Shown here piece after piece: positions 16,990 to 25,959 of a stretch of DNA of 64,000 nt. A program made the translations under genes and the position numbers. The notes under the pieces were generated by a model. The model was not told where the DNA came from. It made no database searches and saw nothing but the letters and a program-made list of their open reading frames with translations. Position 1 is the first letter of the stretch; each line of letters begins with the position of its first letter. This DNA comes from Dehalococcoidia bacterium (lineage in GTDB: Bacteria; Chloroflexota; Dehalococcoidia; GIF9; AB-539-J10): NCBI GenBank assembly GCA_003562475.1, contig PWUU01000074.1, positions 1 through 64,000 of the forward strand. The letters are read 5' to 3'.

Positions 16990-17313
16990 CTAATCCATGT
17001 CCGCACGGTCCCGTGCCGCTGAGCCATCTGCATAACCATACTCATAACCCTCAGAGAATCCGAGCCCGTAGCAACTCTGACATACTTCAGTCATACGTTT
17101 CTCCTCGCCAGCGGCAAGACCATCTTCATAGCCCAGCGCGTACGCCTCTTCCACAGAGACAGCGTCCTCTTGCGCCGCTGCGAAGCCATCAGCGTATCCT
17201 CTCTCGTATGCTTCGTCGGCGATTCTCTGGTCGGGAGTGCATCCGGCGAAAGGTCCCAGGATCAGCGCCAAGGCAATCATCGAAAGCCACAGAAGTCCTA
17301 GGGCCAATCTCAC
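16990..17313 (-). CDS. Lipoprotein with GYxDG-type repeats
   Basis: 107 aa. A hydrophobic signal ends in a possible lipobox (LGPFAGC). The mature part has three related units, AYERGYADGFAAAQ, AYALGYEDGLAAGE and a third around GFSEGYEYGYADGSAA, each with the Tyr-Gly..Asp-Gly pattern. A Cys pair (CQSC) precedes the third unit. Short GYxDG repeats occur in several surface or lysis-related proteins, but no function is established. Its 3' end meets DUF5661 across a shared terminator. The flavoprotein gene lies 22 bp upstream on the same strand, so the two are probably co-transcribed. Confidence 0.65.
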   Translation of the reverse strand: MRLALGLLWLSMIALALILGPFAGCTPDQRIADEAYERGYADGFAAAQEDAVSVEEAYALGYEDGLAAGEEKRMTEVCQSCYGLGFSEGYEYGYADGSAARDRADMD

Positions 17314-17335
17314 GGCTTCACTTCCTTGTGTCGCA

Positions 17336-18088
17336 TTACATTACCTCCTGAGAGCAGCCCGGTGTCCGATCGGCCTGACAACCCATGCGCCTCTCGAACG
17401 CGCTGTTCATCATCCAGACAAATTCCTCTTGTGAGACGAGTGGTTGCCCGACCGATTGAAGCGTCCTCTCGTTCATCGTCCCGTTCTTCACCAGTTCACT
17501 CCCGGCTTGCCGCGCTGCGTCAAGAACACCTCGCACATCCAGACCGTTGGCCTGCATGAATCGTAGCGCGAGACCGTGCGGCCGCAGCAATGCGCCGGCG
17601 AAACGCCTGTGGTGCGAGCGACTCAGATCCTTCACCTGGCTGACAAGCGGATCAAAGGCAATCTCCTCGTAGTACCCGCAGGTAGAGATGAGCACCACCG
17701 CCTTTTCCACGGTGTGCCGAGACGCTACGTGTCGGGTCCGTGAATCGTGAATCTCAAAGCACGGTGAGAGCAGACGCACAGTACGCTCCATGACCCGCAC
17801 CATCTGCTGGGTCATGCCTCCCAGGTGGACAGGCGTCGACAATACCCACACATCTGCGAGCGCCATGCGGTCGACCAGCCCTGTGACATCGTCCCTGTGT
17901 ATGCACACCCCGGGCGTACGATACCAGCAGACCATTTTGCCGCAGCATGTTTCCGCATGCAGCGTGCCGGCAGACACCCGCTCCACGAATGCACCCGCTT
18001 CGAGTGCCCCCGCGATGAACTGCTCAAGAAGCAGTGCCGTGTTGCCCTGTTCCGAGTGCGGACTGCCATCAATGGCTATTATCTTCAT
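17336..18088 (-). CDS. Flavodoxin-like iron-sulfur flavoprotein / NAD(P)H-dependent FMN reductase family
   Basis: 250 aa. The N-terminal IAIDGSPHSEQGNTALLL is the phosphate-binding loop of NADPH-dependent FMN reductase-type flavodoxins. A Cys group (CCGKMVCWYRTPGVC, then HRDD) sits where iron-sulfur flavoproteins place their cluster, and STPVHLGGMTQQM is the second flavin loop. Known relatives reduce FMN or carry electrons in anaerobes. The C-terminal third (about 160-250) is longer than minimal members. Confidence 0.8.
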   Translation of the reverse strand: MKIIAIDGSPHSEQGNTALLLEQFIAGALEAGAFVERVSAGTLHAETCCGKMVCWYRTPGVCIHRDDVTGLVDRMALADVWVLSTPVHLGGMTQQMVRVMERTVRLLSPCFEIHDSRTRHVASRHTVEKAVVLISTCGYYEEIAFDPLVSQVKDLSRSHHRRFAGALLRPHGLALRFMQANGLDVRGVLDAARQAGSELVKNGTMNERTLQSVGQPLVSQEEFVWMMNSAFERRMGCQADRTPGCSQEVM

Positions 18089-18413
18089 GCGCTCTCATGG
18101 TACAACGTCGCCCCACGAACAGGCGAATTCGACGGCCCCGACTGCACACTCCCGTCGCACAGGATAACCCGTCAGAAGGCGCCTGGCTCTCGAGGAGAAG
18201 GAGTGTTCACTCCTGACACGACTGGTGACCGGTGACACGGGCTACATTGGTGCGGCACTCGGATCTTACTATGGCGTGAGAGTACACCGGCAACAGCGAA
18301 CTGCAACTTGCACTTGTGCGGCGCGAAAGAGGCACACGGCTTCGACCAGGCCACATAGACCGTTTGAGAGATTCTTCTGCACCGGTTCCGACACCCCTCA
18401 GGCGCATGCAGCG
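18089..18413. other. Intergenic region with a 16-bp perfect palindrome
   Basis: About 325 bp upstream of the flavoprotein gene and downstream of mgtE (both minus). AGGAGTG-TT-CACTCCT (18199-18214) is a perfect dyad about 110 bp before the flavoprotein start. It could be an operator, but its distance is large. No gene seen. Confidence 0.4.
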
Positions 18414-19757
18414 TTACAGCCTCAGCAGCATATGCGCCACGGCGAAATACACTCCAACGCCCGATATATCCATAACCGTGGTGACCAGGGGGGCCGACAC
18501 GAGCGCGGGATCGACCTTAGATAGACGAAACAGGAAAGGGAGCACACTTCCAACGGCAGTCGCCAGTACAGCCACCGAGACGAGTGTCAAGGCGACAACC
18601 ATTGACACCCGCGAGTCGCGTCCGAGCCAGAACGCCCAGAGCAGCACAGCAAGGCCCAAAGCCATTCCCAGCAGCAACCCCACACTCACCTCTCTTCCAA
18701 TAATCGATACCGCTCGACGCGGACGTATCTCCCCTGTCGCCAGTCCCCTTATAACCACCGTTGCAGACTGAGCGCCAATGTTACCGCCAGTGCCAATGAG
18801 CAAGGGAATGAACGCAGCAAGCAGCACCACCTCGGCGAGCAGCGCCTCCTGTCCTGCGATGATGGACGCCGTGGCAGTGTTCACGACCAGCAGCAACAAG
18901 AGCCAGGATATCCGCCGACGTACCACGCTGAAGACACGCGTCGTGAAATAGCCTCGCTCCGTGCCCTGTACCGCACCAAAGCGGTAGATGTCCTCGGTTA
19001 CCTCCTCTTCCATGATGTCGGCGACGTCGTCCTGCGTGATGATGCCAACCAGTCGGTCTTCCCGATCAACGACGGGCACAGCGAGAAGCTCATTGTCACG
19101 TAACACTCTCGCCGCCTCCTCACGATCGCTGTGCGTGAACACTCTCTTGGGATTTGGGCTCACGATATCCCCAACCTTGCTGTCGGGGCTCGCCAGTACC
19201 AGTTCCCTCAGTGAGACCGTGCCTTGAAGGTGCCGTTGCGGGTCGATCACATAACACACATAGATGGTCTCGCGGTCCATCGAGAGGCGATGTATCCGCT
19301 CCATTGCCTGTTCAACAGTCATGTTGCTTCGGAGGTCAACGAAGTACGGCGTCATCTCGCGCCCCGCAGTACCCTCCTCGTAACCAAGAAGCTGTAGCGT
19401 GACCTGACGCTGCTCGGCAGAGAGCAGGCCCAGCAGTCTGCGCGTGACGGATGCGGGTACCTCCTCAAGTAGTTCAGCCCGGTCGTCCGGCGACATCGCC
19501 TCGAGCAGTTGGCCTACAGCATGGTGGGTTAGAGACTCGAGCAGGCGGTGTTGCGTCGGTCCATCGAAGTCATCGAAGACCTCTACCGCGACATCCTTCG
19601 GCAACAGGCGGAACGCGAGTGCCATCTCTTCTTCAGGCACCGACTCGAGCAATATGGAAATGTCCACTGGATCCATCGCCATCAAATGCTCGCGAAGGAT
19701 CTTGAGGTTACGGGACTCAATCAATTCCTCGAACGCCTTCTCGTCAAGTGTCTCCAT
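18414..19757 (-). CDS. mgtE: Magnesium transporter MgtE (copy 1)
   Basis: 447 aa. Standard architecture: cytoplasmic N domain of helical repeats (about 1-130), a CBS pair (about 130-260, with TPYFVDLRSNMTVEQAMERI and VVDREDRLVGIITQDDV), and a C-terminal channel of five helices with the GGNIGAQSATVVIRGLA signature. MgtE homodimers import Mg2+ and are gated by Mg2+ binding to the N and CBS domains. The start at 19757 (METLDEKAFEELIESRNLK) is supported by alignment with copy 2 and by CAGGAG upstream. A frame extension to 19892 is not conserved between the copies. Confidence 0.93.
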   Translation of the reverse strand: METLDEKAFEELIESRNLKILREHLMAMDPVDISILLESVPEEEMALAFRLLPKDVAVEVFDDFDGPTQHRLLESLTHHAVGQLLEAMSPDDRAELLEEVPASVTRRLLGLLSAEQRQVTLQLLGYEEGTAGREMTPYFVDLRSNMTVEQAMERIHRLSMDRETIYVCYVIDPQRHLQGTVSLRELVLASPDSKVGDIVSPNPKRVFTHSDREEAARVLRDNELLAVPVVDREDRLVGIITQDDVADIMEEEVTEDIYRFGAVQGTERGYFTTRVFSVVRRRISWLLLLLVVNTATASIIAGQEALLAEVVLLAAFIPLLIGTGGNIGAQSATVVIRGLATGEIRPRRAVSIIGREVSVGLLLGMALGLAVLLWAFWLGRDSRVSMVVALTLVSVAVLATAVGSVLPFLFRLSKVDPALVSAPLVTTVMDISGVGVYFAVAHMLLRL

Positions 19758-19796
19758 GCAGTTACTCCTGATGCGCCGTCTGTGAGAAGAGGAATG

Positions 19797-19822
19797 GCCA
19801 CCCTGTACAAGGAGAGGGCGGC
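19797..19822 (-). promoter_or_regulatory. Hairpin in the mgtE copy 1 leader
   Basis: Read on the minus strand: GCCGCCCT, a 10-nt loop, AGGGTGGC (one G-T wobble), then a pyrimidine-rich run CATTCCTCTTCTC, ending about 40 nt before the start codon. The 3' arm and following run resemble the hairpin in front of mgtE copy 2. It may be an attenuator or only a conserved remnant of duplication. Confidence 0.4.
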
Positions 19823-20262
19823 GACCAGTGCGTTGTGCCTCACAGAAAGAACCGGGGCACCCCGTCGCTTGCCGGGCACTCCTGACCTGCATCCATGAAA
19901 CAGCGTGTGCGCGGTACCCTCGCGTACGCTGTCGCTCTCACGAGTCTGCGCAAATCGGCATCTGAGCGGTCGCCTGTATCGATTTCTACAGCCATGCGGT
20001 CAAGTCACCGACGCTGCGACACTGTTTCTCAATCGCCGCAATCATCTGGCAATTGCTGCTGGCATTCTATGCCTGACGTTTCTCCGGGTCAACGTATTCC
20101 GCCTCAGAAACTATCCAGGCCGGACGAGAAACCCCTCACATCCAGGCCTGCATCAGCCACCACGCGTCCGCGTCGCAGAGCCCTGTACCGTCCTTGCCTC
20201 CAGCAGGCAGCCCGCACCCGGGCGCTTCGCCGACGTCGACAACCACAGCAGGATGCGAGCTT
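19823..20262. other. Intergenic region between the two mgtE genes
   Basis: About 440 bp downstream of copy 2 and upstream of copy 1. No gene, repeat or known riboswitch consensus recognised. A promoter for copy 1 is expected here but I could not pick a convincing one. Confidence 0.4.
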
Positions 20263-21606
20263 CTAGGTGAACAGGATGAGATGGGCCACCGCGAAGTACA
20301 GCGCGACTCCCGCTATGTCCATCATCGTCGTAATCAACGGCGCGGACACAAGCGCAGGGTCAACCTTCGAAAGTCGAAACACGAAGGGCAACGCACTACC
20401 GACAGCAGTAGCCAGTGTCGCCACAGAGAGAAGTGTCATGGCGACCACCAGTGAGACCTGGAGATCGCGACCCAGCCAGTAGGCCCAGACGAGTACGGCC
20501 ACCCCAAGCAACAGTCCCAACAACAAACCTACGCTCACCTCTCGACCAATAATCCACAGCGCCCGGCGAGGTCTTATCTCCCCCGTTGCCAGTCCTCTGA
20601 TGACGACAGTTGCCGACTGAGCACCAATGTTCCCACCGGTGTCAATGAGCAACGGAATAAACGCAGCCAGCAGCACCACTTCTGCGAGAAGTGCCTCCTG
20701 GGCGGCAATAACCGATGCAGTCACCGTGTTGACAACCAGCAGGAGCAAGAGCCACGAAATGCGACGACGTGCTACGCTGATGATGCGCGTGGTGAAATAG
20801 CTGCGTTCCGTGCCCTGCACCGCACCAAAGCGATAGATATCCTCGGTGACCTCTTCCTCCACAATATCTGCCACATCGTCCTGGGTGATAATTCCGACAA
20901 GCCGCTCCTCACGATCGACCACTGGGACCGCCAGCAGTCTGTTCTCTCGCAGTATTCTGGCTGCTTCCTCACGATCGGTGTGGGTGAACACTCTCTTGGG
21001 GTTCGGCCTCGCAATGTCTCCGACTTTGCTGTCCCGGTTCGCAAGTACGAGCTCCCGGAGAGACACTGTTCCCTTCAGGTGGCGCTGTGGATCAATCACA
21101 TAACACTCGTAGATGGTCTCACGGTCCACCGAGAGTCGGCGTATCCGCTCCATCGCCTGTTCAACAGTCATGTTGCTGCGCAGGTCAACGAAGTACGGCG
21201 TCATCTCGCGCCCCGCAGTGCCCTCCTCGTAGCCAAGGAGGTGCAGCGTGACCTGACGCTGCTCGGCAGACAGCAGCCCTAACAACCTGCGGGCCACAGA
21301 GGCAGGAACTTCCTCGAGCAATTCCGTCCGGTCGTCTGGAGACATCGCTTCGAGAAGCTGGCTCGCGGCACGATTCGCCATCGACTCCAAGAGGCGATGT
21401 TGTGTGGAACCATCGAAGTCATCGAAAACCTCCACGGCAAGGTCCTTCGGTAACAGGCGAAAGGCGAGCGCCATCTGCTCCTCGGAGGTCGACTCAAGAA
21501 GCATCGCGATGTCGAGAGGCTCCATGGCAGTCAACTGCTTACGGAGCGTCTTCAGGTTGCGGGACTCAATCAGTTCCCCAAAAGTCCTTTCATCCAGCTT
21601 CTGCAT
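20263..21606 (-). CDS. mgtE: Magnesium transporter MgtE (copy 2)
   Basis: 447 aa, exactly the length of copy 1 and very similar along its whole length (for example the shared YEEGTAGREMTPYFVDLRSN and FGAVQGTER segments). The same domain order applies: N domain, CBS pair and five-helix channel. Differences concentrate at the N-terminus and in the last helices. In GGNIGAQS the flanking residues differ slightly (IDTGGN versus IGTGGN in copy 1). Start at 21606 (MQKLDERTFGELIESRNLK). A tandem duplication with separate leaders suggests differential control or different affinity. Confidence 0.93.
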   Translation of the reverse strand: MQKLDERTFGELIESRNLKTLRKQLTAMEPLDIAMLLESTSEEQMALAFRLLPKDLAVEVFDDFDGSTQHRLLESMANRAASQLLEAMSPDDRTELLEEVPASVARRLLGLLSAEQRQVTLHLLGYEEGTAGREMTPYFVDLRSNMTVEQAMERIRRLSVDRETIYECYVIDPQRHLKGTVSLRELVLANRDSKVGDIARPNPKRVFTHTDREEAARILRENRLLAVPVVDREERLVGIITQDDVADIVEEEVTEDIYRFGAVQGTERSYFTTRIISVARRRISWLLLLLVVNTVTASVIAAQEALLAEVVLLAAFIPLLIDTGGNIGAQSATVVIRGLATGEIRPRRALWIIGREVSVGLLLGLLLGVAVLVWAYWLGRDLQVSLVVAMTLLSVATLATAVGSALPFVFRLSKVDPALVSAPLITTMMDIAGVALYFAVAHLILFT

Positions 21607-21651
21607 GACACTCACCCCCAGGTGCGGCCACGCCGACCCGCGATGCACCCG

Positions 21652-21699
21652 CAGAACCGAAAAAGAAGATCGCCACCCTCGCTGGCTGAGAGTGGCGAT
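21652..21699 (-). terminator. Terminator-like hairpin in the mgtE copy 2 leader (possible attenuator)
   Basis: On the minus strand ATCGCCACTCTC and GAGGGTGGCGAT form a 12-bp stem with one mismatch over a 7-nt loop. CTTCTTTTTC follows at once, and the start codon is about 63 nt downstream. A terminator inside a leader points to attenuation, plausibly by Mg2+. I do not see the M-box consensus. Confidence 0.5.
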
Positions 21700-22186
21700 T
21701 GAGGCGCTATCCTCTGTTGGCACTCTATGGTGCCCTGTCGCGCACAAACGGCAGCATCACGGCGACACCGCTTGTGTCAATGCGCCCCATTACGACGCTC
21801 CCTATCGCCAGGCTGCTCCTCAGCCAGCTTACGGTACAACGGTTTCCTGGATCGCTATCGGCATCCATATGCTCGAGTTGCCCTCTTGTGGCCTGCTACG
21901 CATCAGTGAAACGAGGCCCCCGATAGAACTATCGCGCATTCTACGCCACGGTATTGAGCAACGTCAAAGCAACTCGTCATTATGTTCTACATGCCTCTCA
22001 CATGGTCGGGAGAGGCCCATCCCAATCGAAAGGAGGTGATGAGTCACCAGTGAACGAGCTCAATCCATTGACGAGAGACAGTCGGGTGCCTAAACTGAGC
22101 AGGCCGACTCCACGCAGCCCACCGACTAGAGCTGGTCCATGTGGAGACGCACCATGAGTTGGATGACCCGGAAAGGAGGACTGCCT
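21700..22186. other. Divergent intergenic region (mgtE / SDR)
   Basis: Carries the remaining leader and promoter of mgtE copy 2 (minus) and the promoter side of the SDR gene (plus). TTGACA occurs on the minus strand near 21773-21778 without a convincing -10. No gene seen. Confidence 0.4.
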
Positions 22187-22972
22187 TTGGACACACAACG
22201 GTTCCACAATAAGGTCATCATCGTCACCGGAGGAGGATCGGGACTGGGCGAAGACTACTGTCACGGTTTCGCCTCCGAGGGCGGAATCGTCGTGTGCGTC
22301 GACATCGACGAAGCAGCAGCCATACGCACCGCAACTGCACTCAGGGAGACCGGCAACAGATCCATCGCGGTCCCATGCGACGTTACCAGGACACACGAGG
22401 TAGAGCAAATGGTCGAGGAAGCGCTCCACACCTACGGGCGCATAGACGTTCTCGTTAACAACGCAGGTGTGATCAGCCGCCGAAGCCTCGTTGGCACAAC
22501 CGATGAAGACTGGAACAGGGAGATAGATACCGACCTTAAGGGTCCATTCCTGTGCGCAAGAGCAGTCGTGCCTCACATGATGGAGCGGGGGTACGGCAAG
22601 ATAGTTAACATCTCGTCTGTTGCGGGCATCGTTGGCTGCATCTCCACCGCATACGCAGCCTCGAAGGCCGGAGTTAACGGTCTGACTCGACAATGGGCGC
22701 TGGAACTGGCTCCGTACGGGATACGGGTGAACAGCGTTGCCCCGGGTTATACCGCAACCCCCATCAACGAGAAGCTACGGCTGACTCCTGCCGCCAAACG
22801 TATCGGCGAAACCATACCTCTGGGATGGGGCAAACCGGCGGACATAACAGCCGCAGTGCTTTTTCTCAGCGCCAACGAGTCGGACTACATCACCGGACAA
22901 ACGCTGGCAGTCGATGGCGGACTGACTACCACAGTGGACATGGGACCGGAGTATCGCACTTTCGACACATAG
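22187..22972 (+). CDS. Short-chain dehydrogenase/reductase (SDR), FabG-like
   Basis: 261 aa. Classical SDR: the cofactor loop TGGGSGLG near residue 14, NNAG, the catalytic Ser in VNISSVAG, and YAASK with catalytic Tyr and Lys. It ends with the SDR motif TGQTLAVDGGLTTT. The aspartate in CVDIDE after beta-2 suggests NAD(H) preference. A TTG start at 22187 follows AAAGGAGGA; an ATG at 22154 is the alternative. Substrate unknown. It is divergent from mgtE copy 2 and convergent with the next gene. Confidence 0.88.
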   Translation: MDTQRFHNKVIIVTGGGSGLGEDYCHGFASEGGIVVCVDIDEAAAIRTATALRETGNRSIAVPCDVTRTHEVEQMVEEALHTYGRIDVLVNNAGVISRRSLVGTTDEDWNREIDTDLKGPFLCARAVVPHMMERGYGKIVNISSVAGIVGCISTAYAASKAGVNGLTRQWALELAPYGIRVNSVAPGYTATPINEKLRLTPAAKRIGETIPLGWGKPADITAAVLFLSANESDYITGQTLAVDGGLTTTVDMGPEYRTFDT

Positions 22973-23028
22973 ACCGGCAACAAGCCACGACAACCCGCGA
23001 GACGAGCGCGACGGTAGTATAGACAATG

Positions 23029-23430
23029 TCACAAACGAGCTACAGCGGCACGCGCCTGGGATACGAGATCGAATGCATAGCGCCACTCTTCCTCAGACAT
23101 GCTCTTCTGGAACGGTCTGGGAAGGCCAAAAGCGAAGCCCAGCGGTCGAATCTTGCCCACATCTTCATGCACCCACTCTTCCTGATCCCGTTCTGGCCTG
23201 GCAGCAAGCACCACAGTCATCCCTGCCGGCTTGTTCCGGCGGAAACGTATGCCTGCAAATACCACTTCGCTTCCCTCACCGACGGGCGCGGCGTAGTCTA
23301 TCCACCCTTCCCTGTCTATTGAATCGGTTTCAACGACCACAGTATCAGGATAGGTGCTCGTCACCCACGAGTGCAATGTCGCCAGCATGCTGCAGAGAGG
23401 CTCTCGACACTGGGAAATGGACTCGCTCAT
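23029..23430 (-). CDS. Conserved hypothetical protein downstream of the M20 gene
   Basis: 133 aa, predicted soluble alpha/beta. It starts 19 bp after the M20 hydrolase stop with an AGGGGG ribosome binding site, so the two form an operon. The middle contains a strand-rich block (EVVFAGIRFRRNKPAGMTVVL) and then charged helices (SMSEEEWRYAFDLVSQARAA). The shape is reminiscent of the small DUF5655/DUF1801-like nucleic-acid or phosphate-binding folds, but I cannot assign it. Two plus-strand frames across it are shadows. Confidence 0.6.
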   Translation of the reverse strand: MSESISQCREPLCSMLATLHSWVTSTYPDTVVVETDSIDREGWIDYAAPVGEGSEVVFAGIRFRRNKPAGMTVVLAARPERDQEEWVHEDVGKIRPLGFAFGLPRPFQKSMSEEEWRYAFDLVSQARAAVARL

Positions 23431-23449
23431 GCCAGTTGTCCCCCTTTCA

Positions 23450-24865
23450 TCAGTACTCCGGAGGCTTCAAGTCACCAGGTATCGGGCACAGGTACTCCTT
23501 GCCGCCGGTAGTCCGCTCGAACTCCTGACGCGCCGCCTCCACAAGCGCGGGACTCTGCAACAAGTCCAGTGCGGTGAGCGCCAACGATTTCGCTACGAAA
23601 TGCATTCCTTTGAACCCAATCTCCGACCCGCACGATGCGACCGCCTGCCACGAGTGCAACGGGACACCAAGAGGCATACAACAGGCCGTAAGTTGACCCG
23701 TCGGCACGATCTGCGATACGTCACCAACATCCGTCGATACCGGCTGCACCGCGCCCCTGGTAAGCGTACCAACTTCGTCCAGAACTGCTCCACACAACGG
23801 GTCTCCAATCTCATCGGAAGTCATGCCATAGGCATCAAGCATGTCATTCACCGTTCCGGAGGGAACCGTATTCTTGAGCTCTTCTGCAAAGGTCAGGTCA
23901 GCGGCATCGAAATGAGGCGGACCGACTTCTCTCATGTTCTTGAGCAGCACCGCCTGTATTGACTCGTTCGGAAGGTATTCGTGGCAGGCTGCCACCATCT
24001 CGACCTCCATGGCAGTATCAGTCATGAGAGCAGCGCCACGGGCGACGTTGAGGACACGTTCGTAGATGTGTTCCACCTGGGATCTCCTGGGAGCGCGTAC
24101 ATAGTACCAGCTTTGCGCACACGCGGGCACGATATTAGGAGCATCACCACCCTCCGTCACGATGCAGTGGATACGCGCATCGGAAACGATATGTTCCCGA
24201 AGAAAGTTGGTGCCAACATCGGTGAGCACTACTGCATCAAGTGCGCTACGACCAGCCTCAGGAGCTGAGGCTGCGTGCGCCGCTCTGCCATGAAACGTCA
24301 GCTTGAATGAGTTGAGTGCCATCGAGGATGCAGCCCAAAGCGTATTCGCATACATAGGATGCCACGTCAGGACAGCATCGAGTCCCCCAAACACACCAGC
24401 GCGCGCCATGAATACCTTTCCCATGAGCGTTTCTTCAGCTGGACACCCGAAGAAGCGTACAGTGCCGACGATTCCATACTTCTCCATAACATGCTTCAGC
24501 GCAAGGGCACTCCCCAGCCCAGCGACACCGAGAAGGTTGTGTCCGCAGGCGTGGCCCGGTGTATTGGGTTCGACCGGTTGCCTCTTCGCACTGACCTGCT
24601 GCGAAAGGCCTGGCAACGCATCATATTCTCCGAGGATCCCTATCACAGGCGTACCGCTACCCCACTCGGCAACAAATGCCACTGCAATACCAGCAACTGG
24701 CGCGGTGACGCGGAAACCTGCCTCGCGTAGCGTGCTCGACAGGAGCGTCGCCGCATATGTCTCCTTGAATCCGGTCTGTGGATGCTGCCAGATATCCTTC
24801 GCCAGTGAGACCAGCAAGGGCCGCTGCCCATCCAGATATGCGAGAATGTCGCTGCGTACTGACAT
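23450..24865 (-). CDS. M20-family amidohydrolase (AbgB-like)
   Basis: 471 aa. Metal-binding and catalytic signatures of the M20D group are present: PGHACGHNLLG (His ligand), PAEETLMGK (catalytic Glu pair), and the bacterial exopeptidase dimerisation domain from about residue 190 (FKLTFHGRAAHAAS). The last His ligand lies near the C-terminus. Length and pattern match p-aminobenzoyl-glutamate hydrolase subunit B and related amidohydrolases, which cleave N-acyl amino acids. No AbgA partner gene is adjacent, so it may act as a homodimer on another substrate. Confidence 0.88.
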   Translation of the reverse strand: MSVRSDILAYLDGQRPLLVSLAKDIWQHPQTGFKETYAATLLSSTLREAGFRVTAPVAGIAVAFVAEWGSGTPVIGILGEYDALPGLSQQVSAKRQPVEPNTPGHACGHNLLGVAGLGSALALKHVMEKYGIVGTVRFFGCPAEETLMGKVFMARAGVFGGLDAVLTWHPMYANTLWAASSMALNSFKLTFHGRAAHAASAPEAGRSALDAVVLTDVGTNFLREHIVSDARIHCIVTEGGDAPNIVPACAQSWYYVRAPRRSQVEHIYERVLNVARGAALMTDTAMEVEMVAACHEYLPNESIQAVLLKNMREVGPPHFDAADLTFAEELKNTVPSGTVNDMLDAYGMTSDEIGDPLCGAVLDEVGTLTRGAVQPVSTDVGDVSQIVPTGQLTACCMPLGVPLHSWQAVASCGSEIGFKGMHFVAKSLALTALDLLQSPALVEAARQEFERTTGGKEYLCPIPGDLKPPEY

Positions 24866-25259
24866 CTACGCCTCCTTTCCACGCGACGGGAACCGGATCA
24901 ACTGTCGGAATTGTATCTTACGCTGATATGTCGCTCGCAAACGTCGTAGCCTGACTGTGTCAGTCCTTGCGTCGGCATCGGGCCTGGCAGACTGAGCCTG
25001 CCAACCTCCACACAGAAAGCAAGCGGTCCTTCGTAACAGGCGCTGCGACATGCATGGTTGAACAGATGCCCTGTGACCAAGCCGGGACAGGCTGCACCAT
25101 CGATCACGTCGGGAGTTGATAAGGCAAGAATGCCACGGACGGCAGGTGCCAGGTGAGCCGGCTAGCCGGACACCTGTGAGGGAAAGACGTTGACTTTGGG
25201 GGTCGTGACATAGCTACAATTGCTTGACTGGGAAGAGGGCAAGAGCAGGAGGTGGTGCT
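24866..25259. other. Divergent intergenic region
   Basis: About 390 bp between the M20 gene (minus) and the PEP mutase-like gene (plus). A hairpin with CAGGTG..CCGG-CTAG-CCGG..ACCTG arms lies near 25151-25176 and has no T-run. No gene seen. Confidence 0.4.
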
Positions 25260-25913
25260 GTGAAGACACAGGCAGCGAAGCTGCGCCAGTTGCTGCGCAG
25301 GCCCGGTCCTGTCGTGAGCGTCGGAGTCTGGGACGCCTTCAGTGCAATCGTTGCAGAACAGGAAGGGTTCGAGATACTGACTCTATTCGGATCGTTGACC
25401 TCGTGGTCGATGATCGGCAAGCCCGACTCTGGCAGCATCACACAGACCGAACTACTCGATACCGCACGGAGAATAATAGGGGCGGTCTCTACGCCACTCG
25501 TTGTGGACTGTGAGGATGGCTTCGGTGATCCATTGACCGTCCGCAGAACCGTCCAGCTGGTTGAGCAAGTCGGGGCAGCGGGAATGTACATTGAGGACCT
25601 CAAGAGGCCATTGCGTTGCTCGGCGCTCGGAGGCGGCCAACTATTGAGCAGTGATGAGATGGTAGGCAAGATTCGTGCCGCAGTGGAGGCACGAGGCAAC
25701 CCTGACCTGCTCATCATGGCCCGGACCGATGACTACGAGGGCGTGGATGAGCTCATAGCGAGGTCAAAGAAGTATGCCGCAGCGGGTGCCGACATGATCC
25801 TGGCCATCGGCCTGACCTCGGAAGATGCCCTGACACGAGTCGGCAAGGAGGCCGACGTTCCTATAGCCACTGTTCAGGCAGCCGGCACGGGGAGGCCGGA
25901 GTTGCTACTCTAA
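25260..25913 (+). CDS. Isocitrate lyase/PEP mutase-superfamily protein, short at C-terminus
   Basis: 217 aa from the GTG at 25260, which follows AGGAGG by 7 bp. The TIM-barrel start (VGVWDAFSAIVAEQEGFE), VVDCEDGFGDP with the metal-binding acidic residues, and GMYIEDLKRPLRC match the PEP mutase / methylisocitrate lyase group. The expected KKCGH-type loop is altered to RPLRCSALGGG. Family members are usually about 280-300 aa, and this one stops just after the seventh strand region. The last helices that normally close the barrel are therefore missing. It may be a divergent short form or a truncated gene. Confidence 0.75.
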   Translation: MKTQAAKLRQLLRRPGPVVSVGVWDAFSAIVAEQEGFEILTLFGSLTSWSMIGKPDSGSITQTELLDTARRIIGAVSTPLVVDCEDGFGDPLTVRRTVQLVEQVGAAGMYIEDLKRPLRCSALGGGQLLSSDEMVGKIRAAVEARGNPDLLIMARTDDYEGVDELIARSKKYAAAGADMILAIGLTSEDALTRVGKEADVPIATVQAAGTGRPELLL

Positions 25914-25959
25914 TCGATACCACACGAGCAGGGTTAGGCCGACTGACGGAACAAGGAAG

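Noticed and set aside
21607..22138. M-box (Mg2+) riboswitch before mgtE
   Set aside because: None of the conserved M-box segments could be recognised on the minus strand; only a terminator-like hairpin is supported.
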